From Erythrobasidium yunnanense (taxonomy: Eukaryota > Basidiomycota > Cystobasidiomycetes > Erythrobasidiales > Erythrobasidiaceae): a DNA stretch of 64,000 nucleotides. How positions within the stretch are numbered: position 1 is the first letter of the stretch; every line of letters starts with the position of its first letter. The notes below the pieces were generated by a model. That model saw only the letters and a program-made list of their open reading frames with translations. It was not told where the DNA came from and searched no databases. Below, in pieces: positions 9,952 through 19,105 of this stretch. The translations under genes were made by a program, and so were the position numbers. Location of the stretch: contig BCJC01000008.1 in NCBI GenBank assembly GCA_001600175.1, forward strand, positions 1,242,781 to 1,306,780, given 5' to 3'.

Positions 9952-12783
9952 CTACAACTCTATGAGCAAGCTCTTGCTGAGCACCTTACACCTCACATCC
10001 GGATCGACCACGATTGTCTGGGTATTATCGATAATCAGTGCCGGTCCTTTCACCAAATTTCCTTCTTCAAGCTGTTCGATCTCGTATATCGGACAATCGT
10101 CTATCCTGCCCGTCTCTTCAAAATAGACAGAAGTCGTTTTTTGGCTTTTCGGAATCTCCTTGAAGTCAATGGAGTCGGCTTGTGAGAGTATACTAGGCTC
10201 AACGCCTGTTGATGACTTTCCAATGCCACGCACGCGGACATCGTCAACTATGATGTTCTTGTCTTTGAGCACGAAGCCGAATCTGCCATGATTCAGCTCA
10301 TGTTCAGCGAGAGCATTATAGAAACGAAGCTTGAGAGCTCACTCCTGCTTGTAATTATCCTCAAAGATCTTCTTATCGATCCAGCCCTCCTTCGGCCGTT
10401 TCGTCATAAGCGGCGTGTCCGTCCCATCGTATCTCAAATTCAGATATTCTTCGACTTCGATATGGTCGTCGTCAAAGCCAGCTGCTTCGAGTTGTTTCCG
10501 AACGCCTTGAGCTAATGATTCTAAGCGAGGCTGTAAGCGGCCCTGCGCGTCGTCTTTGTTGAAGGTCTCGGATGAGGGTTCTTGCTTTTCAAACACGCTG
10601 CGAGGGGCAGATCGTCAACTTTGGTCTGAAGTACTCGGTGGCACCACTTACCGATCTGACAAGCTCATACCGTACGCCGACAGTATGCTACTGAATCGAT
10701 GTACCAATACCGTTTTTATGCCCAGCGTCTTGGCCAATGAACAAGCATGTTGGCCTGCGGCTCCTCCAAACGCCGCCAGCAGATGCTTAGCAGCCGAGTA
10801 TCCTCTAGCTTCTGTTAAGGCTCGTATAGGCCGCGACATGGTCTCGTTCGCAACTTTGATGAAGCCCCAGGCTATCTCGTCTAATGACATGTCATGCGAC
10901 AGCTGCGGCCTGATTTCGTCTGCAAGCTTGGAAAAGGCTTTGCTGGAAGCTTCGATGTCCAAAGCTATCGCAATCATTCAAGGTCAGCCTGGCCGGCAGA
11001 AAAAATTACTAAAGCGGCGGGACCTACGTTGATCCTCGGTTTCGCCGAAGATCTTGGGGAAGTAATCTGGTAACAAACGACCCAGTAGGAGGTTCGCGTC
11101 CGTGACGGCTAGAGGCCCGCCTTTTCGATAGCAGGCAGGTCCAGGGTCACCTTTTGCAGATTCTGGACCGCAAGTGAAGAGGCCATTCCGGAAGAAGAGT
11201 CTGCTACCACCTCCAGCAGCGACAGTGTCTACGTAATCCCACTCGTCTTAGCTCAGGACCGAAAGAAAAGGGGACGAGACGCACTGATGTCGAGCTGCGG
11301 ACTTTGTATAGCTATCCCGGCTGTAGTCGTCTCGAAGACAATCTCATATTCTCCTGCATACCGACTGACGTCCGTCGAGGTTCCACCCATATCTAAACCC
11401 AAGCACGGCTGTCGTTTCTTTTCGTCCCACGAAGTCATGGCATACCCGACAACACCTCCCGCAGGTCCAGAAAGAATCGAATGTAGTCCACTGAAGGTAT
11501 TCACATCCGTCAAGCCTCCGTCTGAGCGCATGAACTCGACACGAGTATTCTTCTTGTTGATCTCGCGACTTTTCGAGATTGTCTTGTCATCGTTGGTATT
11601 CTCTGTCTCCATACTAGCAGCTGCTTCTACGCCTTTCCGCAGTGATTCATCGAAGCCATCAAAGAATCCATTTATATAATCTTGTAGGATGGGCGTGAGG
11701 TACGCATCCGCAGATGATGAAGCTCCTCTCGGCACGGCTTTGATAGTAGGCATGATCTGGCTGGATAGAGAGATCTGGTGAAAGCCTACTTCTTTCGCTA
11801 TCTTTCCGACTAGAAGCTCGTGTTCAGGATATGTGTAAGAATGGATAAACACGACAGCTAGGGAGCGGAAGCCTTCGTCGTGCAGTTTCTGGAGATCTTG
11901 CCGGATCGCATCCTCGTCTGGCTTTTGCAAGATCTGGACGGCTTCACCTGACAGTCCGCGAACGATGTCTTTGCTGTCTTCGGAAGAAGCGCCATCATAG
12001 CCTCGTTCGACGGAGCCATCTTGCCCGAACTTGACTTCGCGCTCTTCTCGCTTCGGATCGCTCGTGAAGCCAACTAGTGTGACGCGCTCGTCCACTTCGA
12101 TTACTTTCTGGTAAAGCACTTCTGGCTTCTGGATATTTAGGGCGAATATGTTCGGGCGGGACTACAGGAAGGAAAGGAGCTGTTAGCATGTGCAGATACT
12201 ATATCAGACATATAACATGCCTGATTGCCTATAACGAGCAGGTCCTTGAAGCCCTTCGTTGTCAGGAGCGCTACTTTGGCACCTTGCCTTTCGAGCAGCG
12301 CGTTTGTCGCAACCGTCGTACTCAGTCTAGAGCACAATATCAGCCAAATGAACGGTCATGACAACAGACTGACCCACCTGATCGTGCCAATCTTCTCGGT
12401 CGAGAACTTCTCTTCTCTGGGTATCTTTTTGCCCAAGACTTGTTCAAGGACTCTTCGGATACCTTCTCTAGGAGCGTCTTTATAGTTGGCAGGGTCCTGC
12501 GATAAAAGTTTGAGCACGACTTCATGACGCTGCCCTTCTTTGCCGGATGCCTAGTTGAACGAGGGGACGATGAGCGAGCATGAACATATCAGGATGGATA
12601 TAGTAGGAGCATACAGAGGATGAAGACGAAGATGTGGAAGGGTCGGCAGGCCAGGATGCGTAAACGTCGGTGAAAGTGCCTATTCAGGACGGAGTCAACT
12701 CGCGAGCAGCAAGGCCAGAACGACGACAGCGCACCTCCTCTGTCGACGCTGATATGTATCGAGTGGTCTGGGATGTCGGGCAT
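9952..12783 (-). CDS. 5-oxoprolinase HyuA-like half only (truncated OPLAH)
   Basis: 5-Oxoprolinase opens 5-oxoproline to glutamate with ATP in the gamma-glutamyl cycle. Nine exons give about 789 residues covering the hydantoinase A-type N-terminal and middle domains: [83 protein letters not shown]. The frame then stops at 9952 where normal fungal enzymes (near 1,290 residues) continue into the HyuB half; there are only 64 bp before the next gene, so the HyuB part is absent here. Intron 4 (12220-12162) appears to use a GC donor. Either this is a stand-alone HyuA-type ATP hydrolase subunit or a truncated enzyme. The reading frame shows no damage upstream of the stop. Confidence 0.85.
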
Positions 12784-13086
12784 CTTGAGCGGGACCGGCT
12801 ATTGTCGTATCATGCAGGATCCAAGATGCAAGAACAGAAAACGCGGCTTTAATGCTATGAAGGGCACACACAAAATGTATTTGTTGCAACGATGTCTATG
12901 ATGCCGCGTCAGGCTGTAACGCCTACTAGATTGCTTCGTCGTCAGACTGTCGCGGGTTGGGTTCGCTCCATAATTTCCAAAACGCTTTCACGAACATACC
13001 GGCAGTCAATGGCAATCACACCGCTGCCTTCTACATAGCTCCTCCTGCTCCCTCTGCTTTTCCCGCTGCCTGTTAAAAGCGCGAAG
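12784..13086. promoter_or_regulatory. divergent intergenic region, oxoprolinase / first F-box gene
   Basis: About 300 bp separate the oxoprolinase start (minus) from the first F-box start (plus), so both promoters must lie here. The right part (about 12960-13080) resembles the segments upstream of the other two F-box genes: a TTCGCTCCAT core, a CGCTTTC/CGCTCTTT stretch, CAATGGCAATCAC-like sequence and then a CT-rich leader. No defined factor site is recognised. Confidence 0.45.
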
Positions 13087-14313
13087 ATGGCCAAACTCAC
13101 AGACCTCCCGACCGAGATTTTGGAAGAAATCTTTCGCCAATTCCTCTCGAGGAAGCTCACGGATCATGAACACATATGCCAATGGGTCTATGAAACTGGT
13201 GCCAGAAGGAGACGTGCCACGCTGTACTCCCTGTCTATGGTGTCGAAAGCCATGTCCAAGATCGCTCTTCCTCTCCTTTACGAGCAATTGTATGACTGGG
13301 ACGACGTGGCCTGGGCTGTTGACAATACTTGTCTCGGCGCGAGTATACGATATCTGGCCTATACTCGTTACCTAGCGATAACGTTCGACACGTCAATACC
13401 TGGGGCAGAAGAACCTCTATCCGCCAGGCTGCGGGCTGGCTTGTCACACCTTGTTCGAGTGACACATCTTCGTCTGGATTTGAGCTGCAGCTCTACCGTA
13501 GCCAGCACTCTTCTGCTGTGCTTTGCGCGCTTGTCCGGCTTCCACGGTTTACAAAGCCTCTACATAGACGCTTCACAAGCGGAAGACAAGCAACACACGC
13601 TCTTCCGAGATGTCTGTCAGTTCACCTCTCTGGCAGGTCTAAACCTGTACATCGAGGATCAGGTGGGGTTTCTCGGCTCTCCGGAACAATCCCTGGTACA
13701 TCTGAAATTCGTGGAAGTGTCTTACATCGGCGATGGGGATGATCTATCCGCTTGCATGGCACTAGTATCGCCCAGCACCCTTCGACAGCTGTTCCTTCCG
13801 GACTTCGATCCCAATCCCGTCTCATGGTTTCCGCTGAGCAATATACTCGGAAGGAATGTTGTATGGACAGAACTCGAAGAGTTAGAACTCCCAAGTTTCG
13901 CTATACCTCCCGTTGCTTTCTGGACTTCATCTTCCGCTCAATTGCCAAGGCTTCGACGGCTCAATCTCCGCTTGAACACCATAGCAACCATCAAAGAGGT
14001 ACTGCCTACGATCCCAGATGGCTTAATCTTCCTTGAGCTTGTGAACATGGAAATAGCTCATCTGGACGAGGCTCTCGACCTCATTTCTCGTCGAGGATGG
14101 ATCAGTCAATCGTTACAGCATATCGAAATGGACTTCAGCGTTGTGGGATCGCAGAGCTATCTCGTGGATGATGAGATCTCCTCACAGAAGGAAGACTTCC
14201 TCGACGCCGCGCGAGAAGCCATGTCGGCTTTGGGAGACCTGAATATCCTGTTGGAGCCGAAAGACTTAGTGGAAAGGATTGCAGGATTTAGCTTCTGGCA
14301 CGACGGGTCTTGA
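13087..14313 (+). CDS. F-box protein, tandem family member 1
   Basis: Intronless gene for 408 residues. The N-terminus MAKLTDLPTEILEEIFRQFL is a compact F-box, which would dock to Skp1 in an SCF ubiquitin ligase. Next come SMVSKAMSKIALPLLYEQL and a leucine-rich body (LRLDLSCSS, FHGLQSLYID, LKFVEVSYI, LPRLRRLNLRLN) resembling irregular LRRs used for substrate binding. It ends with an acidic C-terminal helix region and GFSFWHDGS. It is closely related to the two genes that follow and shares their length and motif order. The lack of introns is unusual in this window. The target protein is unknown. Confidence 0.8.
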   Translation: MAKLTDLPTEILEEIFRQFLSRKLTDHEHICQWVYETGARRRRATLYSLSMVSKAMSKIALPLLYEQLYDWDDVAWAVDNTCLGASIRYLAYTRYLAITFDTSIPGAEEPLSARLRAGLSHLVRVTHLRLDLSCSSTVASTLLLCFARLSGFHGLQSLYIDASQAEDKQHTLFRDVCQFTSLAGLNLYIEDQVGFLGSPEQSLVHLKFVEVSYIGDGDDLSACMALVSPSTLRQLFLPDFDPNPVSWFPLSNILGRNVVWTELEELELPSFAIPPVAFWTSSSAQLPRLRRLNLRLNTIATIKEVLPTIPDGLIFLELVNMEIAHLDEALDLISRRGWISQSLQHIEMDFSVVGSQSYLVDDEISSQKEDFLDAAREAMSALGDLNILLEPKDLVERIAGFSFWHDGS

Positions 14314-14519
14314 CTGAAGGAGCGGGTCAAGCGCAACATCTGGCAGACCATCTTTCCCATGTTGAGAACAAGAGGGAGCCGATGTCCTGAAGAAACAGTA
14401 TGACATTCTCTTCAATGACGAACGTAATGCGCAGGGCCCTGCGTTTGACTCGCATGCATTGAATATGTACAAAGCAGTGACCTGGTCGATGTTCCTGGCT
14501 AAGCTGCACTCAGCAGAAC

Positions 14520-14736
14520 TGCTATCTTTGTAATGAAAGAACACAATGTCATAGTAGATGCCTTCCGCATCACATTCCGTTTCGAAATTCAGCTGGTTGC
14601 TTCCAGACTCGCAGTGGCTTCGCTCCATCATGCCAAACGCGCTCTTTAGCGGACGATCAGCTGAGGCGATCACTCGTCTGCCTGCCGCATATCCATCACT
14701 ACACCCTCACCTTGTCGTCTGCCGACTGACGCGAAG
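14520..14736 (+). repeat. upstream segment shared by tandem F-box genes, copy A
   Basis: The stretch before the second F-box gene matches the stretch before the third (16140-16381). Shared blocks are CTTTGTAATGA(A/G)AG, TTCG..TTCAGCTG.TT, TTCGCTCCATCA and CGCGCTCTT(T/C)AGC, and then the gene start itself. The duplicated unit therefore includes promoter sequence as well as coding sequence. A second shared block, GGCAGACCATCTTTCCCA, lies just after the stop of F-box 1 (about 14342) and of F-box 2 (about 15996). Confidence 0.6.
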
Positions 14737-15963
14737 ATGGCCAGACTCACAGACCTCCCGACCGAGATTTTGGAGTCTATCTTTCGCGAGTTCCTCTCAA
14801 AAGAGCTTGCGGACCATGGATACATGTGCAGATGGCTCCCTGAACAAGACGCCAAGCGCACGCGGGCCACGCTGTACTGCCTGTCTATGGTGTCGAAAGC
14901 CATGTCCAAGATCGCCCTCCCTCTCCTCTACGAACAATTGTTTGACTGGAACGATGTATCCTGGATTATTTCAGATAATACTTGTGTTAGCGCAAGTACA
15001 CAACCTCTGGCTTACACGCGCTATCTAAGTATCACTTTCCACAACTCGACGTTTGGGCCAGAAGAGACTCGTTTGGCCAGATTGCAGGAGGCCTTGTCAC
15101 AATTCCTTCGAGTGAAGCATCTCCGTCTGGATTTGCGCTGCAGCTCTACCGCAGCCAGCACTCTATTGCTATACCTCGCGCGCCTCTCCGGCTTCAGTCG
15201 TTTACAAAGTCTCGACATAATCGTTTCACAAACGGAAGACCAGCAACATACGCTTTTCCGCGATGTCTGCCACTTTAGCTCTATATCAGGTCTGTCCCTC
15301 TATCTTGGGGACGACATTGAATCTGTCGGCTTCCCGGCAAAACCGCTGGAACATCTAAGATTTCTAGAAGTGTCCTATATCCGTGATGAGAACGATCTTT
15401 CAGCCAGCATGGCTCTAGCAACACCTCTTAGCCTTCGACAGCTTTCCCTTCCGGATTTCGATACCTATGTCCACTCGCTGGATCCGCTGATCAAGATATT
15501 TGGAGAAGATACATGGATAGAACTTGAAGAGGTGGAATTTCCCAGTTTTGCGACAGCTTCGGTCGGGCCTCCGATTTCACTATCCGTGCAATTACCAAGG
15601 CTTCGACGGCTGCATCTACGCTTGAACAATGGAACAGTCATCGCAGAGGTACTCCCTACAATCCCTTCAGGCTTGGTCTTGCTCGAAATTCTGAACATGG
15701 AAATGATTCAGCTGGAAGAGGCTTTCAACCTTATAGCAAGTCGAACATGGACGGATCACTCGCTGCAACATATCGCCCTGGACTTCAGCACAGTAGAATC
15801 ACAGGAATACATCGCGGATATCCAAGTCTTTGAGCAGAAGGAGAATTTGCTCGCCGCAGCGCGAGAAGCCATGTCGACTGCAGAAGCCATGGGCATCAGA
15901 TTGGAGCCGAAAGACGTAGTCGCAGAGATCGCAGGACTCGAATTCTGGCGGCACGGATATTGA
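14737..15963 (+). CDS. F-box protein, tandem family member 2
   Basis: Intronless, 408 residues, the closest paralogue of the preceding gene. F-box MARLTDLPTEILESIFREFL, then the near-identical LSMVSKAMSKIALPLLYEQL, the leucine-rich body (LRLDLRCSS, FSRLQSLDIIVSQ, LRFLEVSYI, LPRLRRLHLRLN) and a C-terminal IAGLEFWRHGY. Sequence between the copies has diverged most in surface-like positions, while the F-box and the LLYEQL block are kept; this fits duplicated SCF adaptors with drifting substrates. Its own promoter belongs to the duplicated spacer described at 14520. Confidence 0.8.
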   Translation: MARLTDLPTEILESIFREFLSKELADHGYMCRWLPEQDAKRTRATLYCLSMVSKAMSKIALPLLYEQLFDWNDVSWIISDNTCVSASTQPLAYTRYLSITFHNSTFGPEETRLARLQEALSQFLRVKHLRLDLRCSSTAASTLLLYLARLSGFSRLQSLDIIVSQTEDQQHTLFRDVCHFSSISGLSLYLGDDIESVGFPAKPLEHLRFLEVSYIRDENDLSASMALATPLSLRQLSLPDFDTYVHSLDPLIKIFGEDTWIELEEVEFPSFATASVGPPISLSVQLPRLRRLHLRLNNGTVIAEVLPTIPSGLVLLEILNMEMIQLEEAFNLIASRTWTDHSLQHIALDFSTVESQEYIADIQVFEQKENLLAAAREAMSTAEAMGIRLEPKDVVAEIAGLEFWRHGY

Positions 15964-16139
15964 AGGCAGAAGCGCGAGAGAAACGCGGACCGCTCGGCAG
16001 ACCATCTTTCCCAAGCCTAGTTGCAGCAGCTAGCAGATGCCCTTCAGAAATATACGATATTGTTGAGAAGGAGGAGACGGTGCGTAATGTCCGGACTTAG
16101 CTCGATGCGGTTCCAGGCCAAGTTCTCGCCGAGCAGGAA

Positions 16140-16381
16140 TGCTATCGCGCTCTTTGTAATGAGAGCACAGCCAATGTAATACAAGATGCTTGCGGCTCTG
16201 ACCTCGCTTTCGCGGTTCAGCTGCTTACAGTCAAATTCGCATGGAGTCTTTGGTTGCCTTCGCTCCATCACTTGCAGACGCGCTCTTCAGCATACAATCA
16301 GTTCAAGGCGATCCCTCGTCCACCTGCTTTACATTCATCAATACATTCTCGCCTGCTTCTGCTGGCGTCCTGGTGCGAGAG
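16140..16381 (+). repeat. upstream segment shared by tandem F-box genes, copy B
   Basis: Homologous to 14520-14736, with the same order of blocks ending at the F-box start. An in-frame ATG at 16241 lies inside this copy and would add 47 residues to the third F-box protein. Because the equivalent segments upstream of the other copies are not coding, the extension is less likely than a start at 16382. Confidence 0.6.
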
Positions 16382-17629
16382 ATGGCCAAGCTCACAGACC
16401 TCCCGACCGAGATCCTCGAGTCTATCTTTCGCCAGTTTCTTGCTCGAGAGCTCACGAGCCATGAGTACATGTGCGAATGGTGGACTGAAAACACTGCTGT
16501 AGGAGCGCGAGCTGCACTTTACTCTCTATCAAGGGTATCGAAGGCCCTGCATGAGATCGCCTTATCCCTGCTCTACGAGCAATTAGACGATTGTGACGCA
16601 GTGTCCCGGATGACTCTGGACCCTGCAAAGCTCGGCGCAAGTGCGCAATGCCTGGCATACACTCGCTACCTCGGGATTGCCTACGAATCTTCGGAAGACC
16701 AAGCGGGACAGTCTCTATTCACAAGGTTGCAATTGTGGCTACCGCGCTGCGCGCGAATACAGCATGTCTATCTGTACTTGGACTGCAGCTCATCTGAGGC
16801 CAGCGCTTTATTGCTGTACCTGGCCGGGCTGCCCGGGTTCAGCAAACTACAAAGCCTCCTGATCTGTATATGGGGAGCCAAAGACGGGAAGCACACCGTC
16901 TTTCGAGATGTCTGGCGATTCGAATCTCTATTAGCTTTCGAATTGCACCTCGAAAACATCGAGGACTCCGCAGTCGCCGTTGGCTTTCCGGAGCGGCCAC
17001 TGGAACGCTTGAAATATCTAGATGTCTGCATCAGCACGGCGCATGATCTTTTTGCCTGCATGGCGTTGGCATCACCGCGCTCGCTACAATTCCTTCATAT
17101 TCCCGAGCGCTGGGGCAACGCCTCCTTCATTGTACCATTGGCGCAGGTACTGGGTCAGTCCACATGGGAACAACTCGAATCTTTTGTCCCTCCGACTTTC
17201 GTCACTGCTGCTCCTGCTTCGTGGTCACTGACCGCGGCTCAATTGCCTGCCTTAAGGTCGCTGCATCTCCGCTATCATTCTCAATCAGTCATGAAAGAAG
17301 AGATGCCTGTCATCCCGGCCGGTCTTGTCAATCTTACAATCTTCTGGCTGAATCTGGATCAACTGGAAGAGATCTTGGTCCTTATTGCCGGTGGTAAATG
17401 GCTTGCTGCGTCGACAAGGCGAATCATACTCGATATTAGCGAGGTGGAGATTGGTGCTGAGCCATCAAACGACGATCCTGTTGTCAACGGGCGGACTTAT
17501 TCGAAAGAGGGGTTTATCGACCTTGCGCAGACGGCTCTTCTGGCTGCCGAAGCGTCCAACGTAGTGCTAAAACCTGATGATCTGGTGGCACAGATTTCAG
17601 CCTTCAAGTTCTGGCGGGACGCTGCCTGA
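16382..17629 (+). CDS. F-box protein, tandem family member 3
   Basis: Intronless, about 415 residues from the ATG at 16382, chosen because MAKLTDLPTEILESIFRQFL aligns exactly with the starts of the two upstream paralogues; an upstream ATG at 16241 is open in the same frame. The body repeats the family pattern: SRVSKALHEIALSLLYEQL, then LYLDCSSSEASALLLYLAG, LPALRSLHLRYH, and finishing ISAFKFWRDAA. It is the most diverged of the three. Role as an SCF substrate adaptor is inferred from the F-box. Confidence 0.8.
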   Translation: MAKLTDLPTEILESIFRQFLARELTSHEYMCEWWTENTAVGARAALYSLSRVSKALHEIALSLLYEQLDDCDAVSRMTLDPAKLGASAQCLAYTRYLGIAYESSEDQAGQSLFTRLQLWLPRCARIQHVYLYLDCSSSEASALLLYLAGLPGFSKLQSLLICIWGAKDGKHTVFRDVWRFESLLAFELHLENIEDSAVAVGFPERPLERLKYLDVCISTAHDLFACMALASPRSLQFLHIPERWGNASFIVPLAQVLGQSTWEQLESFVPPTFVTAAPASWSLTAAQLPALRSLHLRYHSQSVMKEEMPVIPAGLVNLTIFWLNLDQLEEILVLIAGGKWLAASTRRIILDISEVEIGAEPSNDDPVVNGRTYSKEGFIDLAQTALLAAEASNVVLKPDDLVAQISAFKFWRDAA

Positions 17630-19105
17630 AACGGACGAGCCAGATGGAGATGTGGGGTATCGAAGGGCATCGGTCTACACAGGTCGTAAGACGTAAGGTA
17701 GCAAGGACATTCTAGCGTATTTGTATCCAATGCATCACTGTGTCCGCTACTCCTGTTCGTTTGTCCCGAGTGTGTTCCGTGGTGTTGCGAAGTGAATCGT
17801 ATACCCTATACAGTAGGCCTCAACTTAGCAAGAGACGCGAAGAATCAGCAGCGATTGCCGCTTGCTGTCCAGTCCCATTCTTGCTTCTTCTTGCTGTTCT
17901 TGCTGTCCAAACATCGCGGTCGCGTGTCTATGTCAGACGTAAACAAAGCCGTTGGGATGTTGTTGCGGGCACCGCGTGCAGGGCAGTGAGAGGCAGATCT
18001 GCTCTTTGCTTCTTTCTCTTGCAATCTATCAATCCCTTGCGAAACTCTCGACGAGGAAGCTGGCCAGGCGAACTCTGTCACTGGAATCTGGATCCCATTG
18101 AAATTGAGTTGGCAGCTGTACGTCAACCTCGCTGGCTGCTGGCGATGTAGGGTAGTTGATGTTAAGATATCCTTCATCTTGCTCTTCCTTCTTCCTTGCT
18201 TGTCCCTCATCGCAGATCCAGCGCCGACCGTCACCTCCTCGTCGCGTCCTCAGCAAAGACACCACGCGGCATAAACGAGAGAAAGAGGGTGCTGAAAAAA
18301 GCGACAAAGATCCCGGGAGAGGGCAGCAAGATATAACGATACTACTCTCTCTTTATTCTGCACTCTTCACTATCTTCATCACAGAATTTTCCAACAAAGA
18401 GGAGACCTCGCTTTGTCTGCTCGCCGCTGCGCTGTTCCGTCGCCTTTAGGTCGCACCTTCAGTTCCATAATACCATCCAAACTCCGCCTATCGAGACTGG
18501 ATCAGCATAGTCTGTACCGCGTATCGACACGCTCCGGGCATTGACGAAATCAAGAGGAAGAGAACCGCCAAAGGACAGCTGTAATCTCCCGGAACAGCTG
18601 GCGAAGATTCGCAAGACTTCGCAAGAGAGCACAGTCTATTCCTTTCCTCTTCTCCAACCAAGTCTGCTCACTTAAATCGGTAAGTCCCTCGCGCTTCTCT
18701 TGCTCTCTCCTCTCGTCTCGATGGCCAGCCGGTCAAGGTCGAAATAAGCGGCTGTTCAGCAACAACAGCAATCAGCGCACCACTCTCCTCCTCTCCTTCA
18801 TACTTTACACCGTATCACTATCTCGCTCATGTACTGATCGTTACGCGCTGGCTGCTGTAGAACGACCCTTTACGACCTCTCAAGACCCTTCACGACCTGC
18901 TTTTACGAACAAGCTACGAGCTTCTCACGAACACTACATAGAACAACAACATAGAACCACATTCAGTCCTCACGCTCAACCCGATCTCAACACTACTTAT
19001 CCTCAGTATCACCGGTAAGAGGCGTCCAACGGTCAAGCGTTCCGTCGAAGGAGTCACTGATGTCAATCCCGATTCGCAGCTATCACTCAGACCATCCAAT
19101 CAATT
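17630..19105 (+). other. long intergenic region and probable spliced 5' leader
   Basis: About 1.5 kb with no frame that looks like a conserved protein. The right half is pyrimidine-rich with many CTCTC tracts. It contains donor-like GTAAGT at about 18680 and GTAAGA at about 19015, each followed by plausible AG acceptors, suggesting one or two introns in the 5' UTR of the PX/PB1 gene. The left part is the 3' flank of F-box gene 3. Confidence 0.4.

Noticed and set aside
16241-16381. N-terminal extension of F-box protein 3 from the ATG at 16241
   Set aside because: The segment is homologous to non-coding sequence upstream of the other copies, and the paralogues start at the ATG equivalent to 16382.
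17740-18150. Plus-strand frame of 136 codons after the F-box array
   Set aside because: Low-complexity, Arg/Ser/Leu-rich composition, no splice continuation and no recognisable family; likely chance.
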